From CAWAHD01 sp963781785 (GTDB lineage Bacteria; Planctomycetota; Planctomycetia; Isosphaerales; Isosphaeraceae): a stretch of 64,000 bases of DNA. This document shows, in pieces, positions 49,004 through 58,685 of this stretch. Location: positions 4,030,001-4,094,000 of the forward strand of contig CAWAHD010000002.1 of the NCBI GenBank assembly GCA_963781785.1, in the 5' to 3' direction. Position 1 is the stretch's first letter; each line of letters opens with the position of its first letter. Below the pieces are notes generated by a model, which saw nothing but the letters and a program-made list of their open reading frames with translations, was not told where the DNA came from and made no database searches. The position numbers and the translations under genes were made by a program.

Positions 49004-51616
49004 GTGATTCAAACCGGGAGGCAAGCCAGTCGGTCCAGTCGGTTCTCGATTGTCGGCGCGTCGATGCTGGCTGCGCTGACGAGCGCGGTGGCGCCGGGCT
49101 GGGCATCTTGCTCGGAGAAACGAGCCGAACGGGATGATCCACAGCGAACGCCTCAGGCGACAGCTCCGGCTCTGATCGAGCTGCGCGAGGGACTGGCGAT
49201 CAGCGGAGGAGGCTCGCGCCGGCGCGACGCCATCGCAACCAACCCGATTGCCGCCGCACTGGTTGCCGGCACGTGGACGATGCCGAAAGCGGGCGATCTT
49301 GTGGTTTTTTCCGCCGGGCGCACCGAGCATTGGGAGCCCGTCAAGGCGGGCGCCGATGGTTGGTTTTCCCACCCTGCCTTGCGCGGCGGCTACTTTGCTT
49401 CATCGTTTTCTTCGGCGAAGGCCGCCGTCATGATCCTGGAGGCATCGGGGCATTCTACGGTCTACGCAGGCGGCGAGCCGCGGGCCGGCGATGTCTACGA
49501 GACCGGGTTTGTGCAGCTTCCGGTGCAAGTGCGCGAGGGACAGAACGTCGTCTTGTTTCAAGCCGGGCGAGGCCGGCTCAAGGCCAGGTTGACCACGCCC
49601 AAGGCGCCAGCCTTCTTAAGTACGGCTGATGCCACCACGCCCGATCTTGTGTCCGGAGAGCCAACGGCAACCGCGGCCGCCGTCATGGTCGTGAACGCAG
49701 CCGACTCGTCGCGCGACGACCTCGCAATCGTCGCTCGGCTCCCGGATGGCCCAGAGACGCGCACGAACGTCCCTTCTCTCGTTCCTCTCTCGGTGCGCAA
49801 GGTCTGTATCAAGCTGCGCGGCCCTGCCCCGTCGGCTGAGGGATCTTGCTCCGTGGAGCTGAAACTCCAGTGCAAGCGGAATACCGGCGGCGATCCGTGG
49901 GAAACGCTCGATACAGCCACACTGGGCCTGCGCATCCGCAGCCCGGGCCAGACGCGGAAGCGCACGTTCGAGAGCGCGATCGATGGCAGCCTTCAGTACT
50001 ACGCACACGTCCCGGCACGGCCTGGTGTGGCAAAGCCGGCCTCGGGCCGCCCCGGCCTGGTGCTCACCCTTCATGGCGCAGGTGTCGAGGCGATCGGCCA
50101 GGCTGATGCCTATCAACCCAAGCCCGCTCTGGAAATCGTCGCACCGACCAATCGCCGGCCTTATGGGTTCGATTGGGAAGACTGGGGCCGGCTCGATGCG
50201 ATCGAGGTCCTCGAGCTGGCGCAGAGAGCCCTCGATACCGACCCGCAGCGTACCTATCTGACCGGGCATTCGATGGGGGGCCACGGCACCTGGCACCTCG
50301 GCGTCACGCTTCCCGACCGGTTTGCCGCCATTGCCCCCAGCGCAGGCTGGATCAGTATGTTTTCGTACGCGGGTGCGAGACGTGCCGAGTCGCCGACACC
50401 AGTCGAGCAGATCCTGGCCCGGGCTGTTTCCCCCAGCGACACCGTGGCTTTGGCGAAGAACCTCGGCCGCCTGGGAGTTTATATCTTGCACGGCGATGCC
50501 GACGACAACGTACCAGTCGGCCAGGCTCGGCGGATGCGGCAGGTTCTCGGCGAGTTTCACCCCGATTTCGCCTATCACGAGCAGCCGGGAGCCGGTCACT
50601 GGTGGGGCAGCGCCTGCGTGGACTGGCCGCCTCTGTTTGCATTCCTCAACGAGCGCAAGATTCCGAATTCCGCGGAAGTACATCGCATCGATTTCGTCAC
50701 GGCCAGCCCAGGTGTCTCGCATCGCGCATTCTGGGCGTCGATCGAAGCCCAGCAGAAAGCGATGACCCAGAGCGCCCTTCATCTCGAGATCGACCCCAAG
50801 AATCGGCGCTTACACGGCACGACGGAAAATGTCGCCCGGCTGGCGCTTGACCTGGGTCAAGCTCTCGGGGATTCCACGGCTGCCGGCACGTTCTCGATCG
50901 AGCTGGACGGGCAAAAGCTGCCTAGTTTTTCCCTGGATGCCACGCATCCTGCTCCTGACCGCCGGGTCTGGCTGGTCCGATCGGGAAACACCTGGTCGGC
51001 CTCGCACTCGCCGGCTCCCCCGGGCCACAAAGGCCCTCACCGCCAAGGACCGTTCAAGCAAGCCTTTGACAACCGTTTCGTCCTCGTCTTCGGAACAGCC
51101 GGGACCGCCGAGGAGACAGCCTGGGCACTGGCCAGGGCTCGGTTTGACGGCGAGACTTTCTGGTATCGCGGCAACGGCTCGGCTGACATGATCTCCGACA
51201 AGACGTTTCTTGACCCGAGCCGCTCTGACGAGTTCAAGGACCGCAATGTCATTCTTTACGGTCACTCCCAGACCAATGTCGCATGGCCGGCGCTTCTGGG
51301 AAAAGGCCCGGTGCAGGTGACGCGTGGTCAAGTCCAGCTCGGCCGGCGCACAGTCTTGGGTGATGACCTGGCCTGCCTGTTCATCCAGCCTCGTCCCGGG
51401 AGCGATCGGGCGTCGGTCGGAGTCGTCTCCGGAACTGGCCTCAAGGGCCTTCGCTTGACGGAGCGGCTTCCCTACTTCACCTCGGGCGTGGCCTATCCCG
51501 ATTGCCTCTTGCTGGAGGTGAAGACCTGGGCGGAAGGTCATCCTCTTCCCAGGGCGGCTGGTTACTTCGGCCTGGATTGGGGCGTCGAATCGGGCGAGTT
51601 TGTCTGGAGCAATTGA
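49004..51616 (+). CDS. Exported alpha/beta hydrolase (prolyl oligopeptidase/esterase-like)
   Basis: 870 residues from a GTG with GAGGAG upstream, which places a signal peptide (residues 12-33) at the N-terminus. The N-terminal 350 residues form beta-rich domains. The hydrolase domain has the nucleophile in TGHSMGGHGTW near 423, Asp in HGDADDNVPV near 496 and His in GAGHWWG near 529, i.e. an acyl-peptidase or feruloyl-esterase-like triad. A 300-residue C-terminal extension of unknown fold follows. The last 55 bases overlap the end of the convergent gene. Substrate unknown. Confidence 0.8.
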   Translation: MIQTGRQASRSSRFSIVGASMLAALTSAVAPGWASCSEKRAERDDPQRTPQATAPALIELREGLAISGGGSRRRDAIATNPIAAALVAGTWTMPKAGDLVVFSAGRTEHWEPVKAGADGWFSHPALRGGYFASSFSSAKAAVMILEASGHSTVYAGGEPRAGDVYETGFVQLPVQVREGQNVVLFQAGRGRLKARLTTPKAPAFLSTADATTPDLVSGEPTATAAAVMVVNAADSSRDDLAIVARLPDGPETRTNVPSLVPLSVRKVCIKLRGPAPSAEGSCSVELKLQCKRNTGGDPWETLDTATLGLRIRSPGQTRKRTFESAIDGSLQYYAHVPARPGVAKPASGRPGLVLTLHGAGVEAIGQADAYQPKPALEIVAPTNRRPYGFDWEDWGRLDAIEVLELAQRALDTDPQRTYLTGHSMGGHGTWHLGVTLPDRFAAIAPSAGWISMFSYAGARRAESPTPVEQILARAVSPSDTVALAKNLGRLGVYILHGDADDNVPVGQARRMRQVLGEFHPDFAYHEQPGAGHWWGSACVDWPPLFAFLNERKIPNSAEVHRIDFVTASPGVSHRAFWASIEAQQKAMTQSALHLEIDPKNRRLHGTTENVARLALDLGQALGDSTAAGTFSIELDGQKLPSFSLDATHPAPDRRVWLVRSGNTWSASHSPAPPGHKGPHRQGPFKQAFDNRFVLVFGTAGTAEETAWALARARFDGETFWYRGNGSADMISDKTFLDPSRSDEFKDRNVILYGHSQTNVAWPALLGKGPVQVTRGQVQLGRRTVLGDDLACLFIQPRPGSDRASVGVVSGTGLKGLRLTERLPYFTSGVAYPDCLLLEVKTWAEGHPLPRAAGYFGLDWGVESGEFVWSN

Positions 51617-54603
51617 AGCCGCGAATCCTGGTGGACCGTCCCGGTTTCCGGCTTTGCGCCCGGCCTCTGGATCGTGACTTCCGCTTCATAACCTTCGGGT
51701 GTGAGCTGAAGCCGGGTGGTGTGCTCAGGCAAGGCCGGAAGATCGGTAAGCTCGAGATCGGCAAGCAAGGCCGTCCAGCGATGGTTCTGCTCGAAGAAGG
51801 CCTTTTCGGCGTGATAGATCTGCATCAATCGGTCGCGCACGATGGCTGACGTATCGGGCTGATAGGTCGCCTGGCCCGCAGGAGCCGTCGAAAACTGGAC
51901 GTAGCCCCAGCGCTCGGGGCGGTGCATGTCAATGGCCCCCTGGGGCGTCCACACCCAGTTGTCCTCGGTCGCATTCGTGACCTTGCGATACTTACAGTCT
52001 GTGATCTCGTGCCGCCACTCGACCCGGGAGAAATTGATCCGCCACTGGTCGCCATCATGGGGCGGCGCAGGCCGGTGGGCAAATTCCCGGAGCGCCTTCC
52101 AGGGAATCGCCAGCTCGACGGACCACGAACTGTCGGTATCTCTGGGGTCGTTGAGCGTGCCGTCGACATGGACGGCCGTCTTGAGCCCCGGTATTTCCCA
52201 TTCATTGACCGCCGGGCCCAGGTCCCGATAGGGCTTCTTGAGGAACAGATCCCACACCGTATTGAGGGCGTTGATCTCGATCTCGTAATACTCGTGGTTG
52301 TCGGCGTTGGGGTCGATGAACAACTCGAAGTCGTTGTCCTTGAAAATGATCGAGTCGTGCTTTGTCAGTGTGCCCCAGACGTGCGGCTCCTCGAGCAACG
52401 CGGCAACATAGAAATACTCGTCGTTCCACACCATCTTGGCCATGGTCTTGAAGCGAGGGCGAGGACGACTGTTTCCCTCGATGTCGACGAACAGGTCGGT
52501 CCACGGCGCGGCTTTCCAGGCCAGGTCGTCCAGCCGTCCATCGACATGGATGGGTGCTTCCGCCCGCTGGCAGAGATAGCCCTTGGGAGCAGGGAGTGAC
52601 GAAGAGTTTCGCGCATCCGCGGCCGCCGGAGCGGAGATTGACGAGGGTTTTCCTTTTTCCCCGCCCGCCGCCGCCTTGGCTTCCTTGGCGCGGGGCTTGA
52701 GTATCTCGGCGAGCATGTCGGGCTTGGAAGTGTCGCGCACCAGCTCGAGATAGCGCAGACCGCCGGAATAGTGCAGGACGATCGTGCGGAAATCTTCCCC
52801 CTCGACCAGCAGGAATTCGATCTTGCCACTTGTAACGCTCGCGGCCAGTGCGTCGAGCAGCCTTTGCCGGCTGAAGGTTTTGCCGTTGACGCCGATGACC
52901 TTCATGCCCGGCCCGAAGCCGTCGTTGTCGCCCGCCATGCCCGGCACAATGTCGGTGACGGTGCCATCGCCGCTGAACGTCAGACCGATGGAATCCTGGG
53001 CCGAGACCGCGCCCGCTCCGCCTCGATTCTGACGGCTCATCGGCTCGGCGGGGGCGCGCTGGGAGTACTCCATGCGATATCCACACCGCGCGAGTACCTC
53101 GAGCGGCAATGCGTCCAGCGGCTGGGACACCCGCTTTGCCAGAAACGACTGCCAGTCAAAGTCCGCCAGCTCGTGGAGGGTTGCCACGATCTCGGGCAAG
53201 TCGTAAGGCAGCACCTTCGCAGTGGACGAGCCAGCGCCCAGAAACTTGCGGCAGAAGTCGTCGAGGCTCCGGGCTCCGCTTGATTTCTCGCGGATGATGG
53301 CGTCGGCCTCGAGCCAGACCAGCATCCCCTCGAAATAGTAATCCTGGCCGCGCCTCAAGCCGCCCCAGTTGGGGCTGCCCGCCCGGAGCATGTACGACAC
53401 CACACCCGTATCTTCGAGCGACCGCCAGCGCCGGCCTTCGTGGTACGACAGCGAGCGAATGCTGGCGGCAAGCCCCTCGCGATATTCCCGGCCGTCGATC
53501 AGTCCGCTCCTGGCCATGAGAATCTCGCCCATGTATTCAGCGAGCCCCTCGTACACCCAGAGCAGCTTGGTCTTTTGTGGAGTGTGGAAGTTGGGCGTGC
53601 ACATGCCAACCGGGCGGCGAAACTTTCCACACCACGAGTGCACATATTCATGTGGAATCAAATTGGCGACCCAGCCCTTGCGCCGGCCGTCGTCGATCAG
53701 ATCGCGCTCGCGCACCCCGTTGATGCTCGATGTCAGGTGCTCGAGTCCCAGGTAACCCAGGTCGTCGCTGCAAATGACCAGAAAATGAAACCTGGGGTAA
53801 TGGCAGGTGCCGAAGAGGGCGCCCGCTTCGCGGACGACCCGGCTGTACAGCTCGACCACCCTCGGGCTGATTTCCAGGGCAGCCGGCGATTCAGACACGA
53901 CATCGAGCACGGCCGGAGGATCAGCCCCGGTCGCCAGCGGGATCGACTTCACGTGTTCGCCGGCGATGAGCGGGCAATCAACCAGGTCGGTGAGAGAGAC
54001 GGTTTTGAATGTGGACGAGCTCTCGGTGGATCCTTCGCGCTCCAGTGCGGTCGCAAGCTTCCACTGTGCGGGGAGCCGCAAGTTAACGTGCGCCTGGATG
54101 TCGTCGCACGCGGGTCCTTCGGGATAGATCACGCACGTGCCCCAGTTGATCATTCCCACGAGCCGGTTGCCGTAGCTCAAGTAGCCGGCAGCGTGCTCCG
54201 CGGCTTCGTTGCAGATCGTGTCGAGCAGAACAGTGACCTCGTGGACTTGATCGGGAACCTGGCATTGGACGCGATACGGCTCCAGCTCGTCGCGCTGCCA
54301 TTTGAGCGACGTGCCGTCGCGTGTTTGAACGCGTAGACCTCCCACGTTCTGGACTGGCCCGTACGGCCCGTGAGTTCCGGGCACCCACTTGGGATACCAC
54401 AGCTTGAGCGTACCCGGCTGGCAGGGGATTTGAATTCGAGAATGCAAGAGCCTGCGCGGCAGGTCGCGCGCGTCGACCTCGATTTCCAGAGTTGGCCCCA
54501 CACTGGCCATGGCATCGGGAATCCATCCCGCTCCCGGCAGGCCGAACAGGAAGACGAACCAGAAGCGCGAGCGAAGCGCGACTCGAAAGTCAGACATGGC
54601 CAT
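51562..54603 (-). CDS. M61-family metallopeptidase fused to PDZ and CBM9-like domains
   Basis: 1,013 residues. The M61 gluzincin domain has zinc motif HEYVHSW near 318 and downstream Glu in WVYEGLAEYMGE near 348; the N-terminal beta domain opens with a signal sequence (about 12-35). A PDZ domain occurs near 510-595 (VTDIVPGMAGDNDGFGPGMKVIGVNG). A linker leads to a CBM9-like sugar-binding domain at about 670-880 (APIHVDGRLDDLAWKAAPWTDLF), then an uncharacterised C-terminus. M61 enzymes are glycyl aminopeptidase-like; joining to a CBM9-type domain is unusual. The ATG at 54603 has an AGGTGA site. Exported. Confidence 0.82.
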   Translation of the reverse strand: MAMSDFRVALRSRFWFVFLFGLPGAGWIPDAMASVGPTLEIEVDARDLPRRLLHSRIQIPCQPGTLKLWYPKWVPGTHGPYGPVQNVGGLRVQTRDGTSLKWQRDELEPYRVQCQVPDQVHEVTVLLDTICNEAAEHAAGYLSYGNRLVGMINWGTCVIYPEGPACDDIQAHVNLRLPAQWKLATALEREGSTESSSTFKTVSLTDLVDCPLIAGEHVKSIPLATGADPPAVLDVVSESPAALEISPRVVELYSRVVREAGALFGTCHYPRFHFLVICSDDLGYLGLEHLTSSINGVRERDLIDDGRRKGWVANLIPHEYVHSWCGKFRRPVGMCTPNFHTPQKTKLLWVYEGLAEYMGEILMARSGLIDGREYREGLAASIRSLSYHEGRRWRSLEDTGVVSYMLRAGSPNWGGLRRGQDYYFEGMLVWLEADAIIREKSSGARSLDDFCRKFLGAGSSTAKVLPYDLPEIVATLHELADFDWQSFLAKRVSQPLDALPLEVLARCGYRMEYSQRAPAEPMSRQNRGGAGAVSAQDSIGLTFSGDGTVTDIVPGMAGDNDGFGPGMKVIGVNGKTFSRQRLLDALAASVTSGKIEFLLVEGEDFRTIVLHYSGGLRYLELVRDTSKPDMLAEILKPRAKEAKAAAGGEKGKPSSISAPAAADARNSSSLPAPKGYLCQRAEAPIHVDGRLDDLAWKAAPWTDLFVDIEGNSRPRPRFKTMAKMVWNDEYFYVAALLEEPHVWGTLTKHDSIIFKDNDFELFIDPNADNHEYYEIEINALNTVWDLFLKKPYRDLGPAVNEWEIPGLKTAVHVDGTLNDPRDTDSSWSVELAIPWKALREFAHRPAPPHDGDQWRINFSRVEWRHEITDCKYRKVTNATEDNWVWTPQGAIDMHRPERWGYVQFSTAPAGQATYQPDTSAIVRDRLMQIYHAEKAFFEQNHRWTALLADLELTDLPALPEHTTRLQLTPEGYEAEVTIQRPGAKPETGTVHQDSRLQLLQTNSPDSTPQSRPK

Positions 54604-54827
54604 CGGGCATTCACCTCGAAAGCAAGGGACCGGCTCCGTCCGAAACCACGGTCGAGAGCAGATGATCAAGGGCAGTTCATCCTAGTCCCTCGTGATTGCC
54701 GACGCCAAGAGGGCGCCTGTGAGGTTGCATCCGTCTGGCCCAGGACCGATGATGGTCGGTCTGGCCGGATCGAGAGAAATCTCTTCTTTCCTCGGCGTCT
54801 TCCAATCCTCGATACGAGGGACCTGCC

Positions 54828-55862
54828 GTGTTATGCCGCATGGTTTTTATGGGAGTTGTGTCGATCCTGGCCGGGTGGATCTTGTTGCCCCGGTTTGCCG
54901 AGGCAGGCGACACAGCGGACGAACCATCGTCAACCCCCCTGCGAGCCGGCATTATTGGCCTGGATACATCGCACGTGGTTGCCTTCACGCAACTCTTGAA
55001 CGCGTCCAACCCCAAGCCCGAGCTTGCGGGCGTCCGCGTTGTGGCGGCTTATGCGGGTGGCAGCCCGGACATTCCTTCGAGTCGCGATCGCGTGGCGGGC
55101 TTTACCAGGGACCTGCGCGACAAGTTCGGTGTGAAAATCGTTGACTCGATCGACGAGCTGCTCGCGAGTGTCGACGTCGTGCTTCTGGAGAGCGTGGACG
55201 GCCGGCCGCACCTCGAGCAGGCGCGGCCCGTTTTTCGGGCGAAGAAGCTGGTGTTCATCGACAAGCCGGTCGCCGGCTCCCTGGTCGACGCAATCGCGAT
55301 CTTCGAGCTGGCCCGCACCACGAATACCCCCTGCTTCTCGAGCTCATCGCTCCGATTCAGTCCCCATATCACCGCGATGCGGCATAGCGACAAAGTCGGC
55401 GACGTGCTGGGCTGTGACGTGTATGGCCCCTGTGCTCTCGAAGAGCATCACCCCGACCTGTTCTGGTACGGCATTCACGGCGTCGAAGCGCTCTATACGA
55501 TCATGGGCACCGGCTGCCGGAGCGTGTCGCGAGTGCAAACGCGGGACACCGAGTTGGTGACGGGGGTCTGGAACGACGGCCGGGTGGGAACGTTTCGGGG
55601 CATTCGCTCTGGTCATGCCCGCTACGGCGCGACCGTTTTCGGCACCAAGGGGGTCGCCCCCAGCGGTGGCGAAGGCGGGTATGAGCCACTGGTCGTCGAG
55701 ATCGTTAAATTCTTCAAGACGGGCAAGCCGCCGGTCACGGCGGAAGAGACTCTCGAGATCTATGCCTTCATGGAGACCGCCGACGAGAGCAAACGTCAGG
55801 GGGGCATGCCCGTAACGATCGAGAGTGTCGTCGCCAAAGCCAGGGGCCGGCTTGGCAAGTGA
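54828..55862 (+). CDS. Exported Gfo/Idh/MocA-like protein
   Basis: 344 residues. A signal peptide covers about 1-25 (VFMGVVSILAGWILLP). The Rossmann segment is RAGIIGLDTSHV and the EKP-like motif is FIDKPVAGSLVDA; the Asp in place of Glu before KP is a common variant. The C-terminal domain includes EEHHPDLFWYGIHGVEALYTIMG. No Tat motif is present, unlike the other two family members in the window. A GTG or the ATG at 54840 is the start. Substrate unknown. Confidence 0.8.
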   Translation: MLCRMVFMGVVSILAGWILLPRFAEAGDTADEPSSTPLRAGIIGLDTSHVVAFTQLLNASNPKPELAGVRVVAAYAGGSPDIPSSRDRVAGFTRDLRDKFGVKIVDSIDELLASVDVVLLESVDGRPHLEQARPVFRAKKLVFIDKPVAGSLVDAIAIFELARTTNTPCFSSSSLRFSPHITAMRHSDKVGDVLGCDVYGPCALEEHHPDLFWYGIHGVEALYTIMGTGCRSVSRVQTRDTELVTGVWNDGRVGTFRGIRSGHARYGATVFGTKGVAPSGGEGGYEPLVVEIVKFFKTGKPPVTAEETLEIYAFMETADESKRQGGMPVTIESVVAKARGRLGK

Positions 55863-55876
55863 TGAGTGGCCTTCGC

Positions 55877-56800
55877 TCAATCGTCCTTACGCTTCTTTGG
55901 TCTGGAGCGCTTCGGTCGGACCGGGGACGGACGTGGTTCATCTGAGCCCGGGTCGTCCCGCCCGCCTGCGCTTGCTTGTTTCCCCTCAGACTCAGCGAAC
56001 AACGGCTCCTGAAAGATGAACCGCCAGTTCTCCTCGATCTGCGGTCGCAGCGTGGGGTCGTCGAGGAAGACTCGCCCGTCGGCAAGCAGCCGGTGCCTGG
56101 CGAGATCTTTGTCCAGCTTGAGGGCCAGGACGCGCAGGTCAAGCTGGTGCTTCTTCTGCTTGCTCGAAAGTTTGCTCACGAAGATGTCGTATTCGTCCAG
56201 GACATAAACACGCAGTCCACCGAAGTCGCCGAGCCACCGACGGCGGTCCTGCCAGCAAGCGGGCAAATAGTGCGACTGGACATGGCCCAGTTTCAGGCCG
56301 AATTCGGTCGCAATCTCCCGCAAGACGGCACGCTGGCGACGAATTTCTGCGGGGACTTTTTTGACCAGGTCGATGTCATCCGTCGGTCGAGCGGTCAGCC
56401 CTTTGATCAAGGTGGGGACCGATCCCGCGATGTGAATCTCGACTCGTTCGCGGATATCGCGGCCCAGCAGGTCGAAGATCTGGCTGAGCTGGGTCGAGTC
56501 AATGCGATCCACGAGTCGTCTCCGGATGGTGGAATATCCCGGTTCTCCCAGGTTCTCACTCAGGATCTCGCGGATTTGCAAGCCAACGGGGCTGGCCGAC
56601 AGCCATTGCGAGAACCGTCCCGGTCCCCAGTAGGATCGGAGCGCAACCGCCGAATCGCGAACCAAGAGCCGGGTGCGAAAGTCGGGATCAGCAGTGAGCT
56701 GCAAATCCTGCTCGATCGCCGCGGCCAGCGTACGGCTGTCGATGTAGGGTTGGCCCCACACGAGCCTCCAGGGATCGAGAGTGGTCGGTGCCTGGCTCAT
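55877..56800 (-). CDS. Nucleotidyltransferase-like protein (DUF6036/AbiEii-like)
   Basis: 307 residues. An NTase signature sits in the middle: AGSVPTLIKGL then RPTDDIDLVKKVP, i.e. the G-S helix and D-x-D metal ligands of the minimal nucleotidyltransferase fold, followed by a helical C-terminal part. The N-terminal 110 residues are helical. The last 40 residues are rich in Lys, Arg and Pro. Family members occur as toxin or defence NTases, but no antitoxin-like partner is adjacent. It converges with the Gfo/Idh gene upstream (14-nt gap). Confidence 0.65.
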   Translation of the reverse strand: MSQAPTTLDPWRLVWGQPYIDSRTLAAAIEQDLQLTADPDFRTRLLVRDSAVALRSYWGPGRFSQWLSASPVGLQIREILSENLGEPGYSTIRRRLVDRIDSTQLSQIFDLLGRDIRERVEIHIAGSVPTLIKGLTARPTDDIDLVKKVPAEIRRQRAVLREIATEFGLKLGHVQSHYLPACWQDRRRWLGDFGGLRVYVLDEYDIFVSKLSSKQKKHQLDLRVLALKLDKDLARHRLLADGRVFLDDPTLRPQIEENWRFIFQEPLFAESEGKQASAGGRDDPGSDEPRPSPVRPKRSRPKKRKDD

Positions 56801-56832
56801 GCGTAATTCAAGCTATCCAGCCTGACAGTAAA

Positions 56833-56887
56833 GTCGCCCTTCGCTTCGCTCCGCGATGGTTCGTACTTTCGCGGAGCGAAAGGCGAC
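56833..56887. repeat. REP-like palindromic element
   Basis: An imperfect inverted repeat: the right arm TCGCGGAGCGAAAGGCGAC (56869-56887) pairs with 56833-56856, where the opposite arm carries a 5-nt insertion. It could form a strong hairpin. A 26-base half-copy lies at 13679-13704 next to a RAYT remnant. The remainder of the 56801-57167 gap has no supported gene. Confidence 0.65.
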
Positions 56888-57167
56888 AATGGCGCGGTGT
56901 CGAGCTTGACCCATGTGCGCGATGATCTCGGCGGGCGCACTCCGCGTAATTGTACCACCCGCCGCATCCTCTCAGCCCCATATCTCCCGGTCGGGGCCTG
57001 GTTCATCGGGCGCGAGGACGTGGCGAAATGCGTTGCCAAGAGCAAGGCGGCACATGTAGGTTGGTCCGTGGGGTGTCTTTTCCCTTTGGCGGACAAGAGT
57101 ACGACCCACCGAAGAACGCACAACCGGGCTGCCCCAAAGCCGCGGCTGTCCCGGAGCCCAGAATTCA

Positions 57168-58606
57168 ATGAGCGACCCGCGCGTGCCTCGGACTGCCGTC
57201 AGCTCATCCGAGGCCAGCCTGTCTTCCGAAACCGCCGAGCGTCCGACGTGGGGTCGCTACATTGTGCTCGCCTTCCTGGCGGCGATGGCCTTCATCCTTT
57301 ACCTGGACCGCGGCGCCATCAACCAGGCAGCGCCGATCATCAAGACGGATTTGGGGATCTCCAATACGCAACTTACAGTCGTTTTCGGAGCCTTCGCTCT
57401 GGCGTATGGAGTCTTCGAGATTCCGGCTGGTTGGTGGGGAGACCGCTACGGCTCGCGGCGCATCCTGACGCGGATCGTCCTCTGGTGGTCGGTATTCACG
57501 GCGTTAACGGGCGCAGCGTGGGGATTCGGGACGCTCGTCGTCATTCGATTCCTGTTTGGCGCTGGGGAGGCAGGGGCATTGCCGAACTCGGCGCGGGTGC
57601 TGCGCGGATGGTTTCCCGAGTCGTCGCGAGGGCGTGCGCAGGGGTTTGTCACGACTGCCATGCTGATCGGCGGGGCGACCGCGCCCTTGGCCTCGCAATG
57701 GCTGATTGATCGAGTCGAGTGGCGGTGGTCCTTCGTCGTCTTCGCCCTGGCCGGAGTGGGCTGGGCCCTGGCATTTTACACCTGGTTCCGTGACGATCCG
57801 GCCAAGCATCCGGCGACGAACGAAGCGGAGCGCCGATTGATCGCCGCAGGGCGAGAACCTCGGAAGCCAGCAGTTGCCGCCGAGGACGCATTCGCGGCCG
57901 ACCTCGCTCTGGAAAGTAGCGAGGTCCATGGCCCGATCCCCTGGGATCGGGTAATCCCGTGCGCGAACATCTGGCTGTTGGGCGCGGTCATGATGACGAT
58001 GTCGGCGATTCATGAAGTGCTCTCCTCCTGGTACCCGACTTACTTGCAGGATGGCCGGGGTGCGTCGCAGGTTTTGTCAAGCCGGCTGGCCAGCCTGGTG
58101 CTTGGCGCCGGGGCGTTCGGCACGTTTTTCGGAGGCTGGCTGACCGACTGGCTCGTGCAAAAGACCGGCAGCCGGCGGTGGGGCGCACAGCGCAGGCGGT
58201 CATCGGAGCGGGGCTCGCCGCTGTGGGCATCCTGGCCAGCATCTGGACCGACTCGACCGTGGCGGCCTCGGCATTCGTCGCGCTGGCAGCCTTCGGCGTG
58301 CAGCTCCAGCTTCCGTCCTGGTGGGCCAGCGCCACCCAGGTCAGCGGCCAGCACCTGGGGGCGCTGTTCGGAATGATGAACATGATGGGTATGTTCGGCA
58401 GGATCATCTTCAATTTCTTCATCGGCGGCTTCGCCGACTGGAGAAAGAGCCTGGGCTACACCGGCCGCGCCCAGTGGGACCCGGCTCTCTATGCCTACGT
58501 GGTCATCGCCTTGATCGGGATGACACTCTGGAGCCTGATCGACCCCGAGAAAACCGTCGACAGTCAACCAGCGAAGGACGGTGGCTTCGATGCGGGCAGT
58601 GCATGA
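57168..58606 (+). CDS. MFS transporter (ACS/phthalate permease type), frameshifted
   Basis: About 479 residues if rejoined, with about 12 membrane helices. GDRYGSRRIL is the cytoplasmic loop 2-3 signature; WFPESSRGRAQGF and PLASQWLIDRVEWRWSF are typical of anion:cation symporters. The frame breaks near 58185: TGSRRWG continues in another frame as RTAQAVIGAGLAAVGIL, explained by one lost C in GGGGCCGC. Likely imports an organic acid or sugar acid. Single gene in an accessory patch. Confidence 0.85.
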
Positions 58607-58685
58607 TCTGGCCGCAACGCAATGGGCAATATCGGGGCGTTCCTTCCGACATGCAGTTGAAGATCGGATGCAAAGTATTCCCCGC

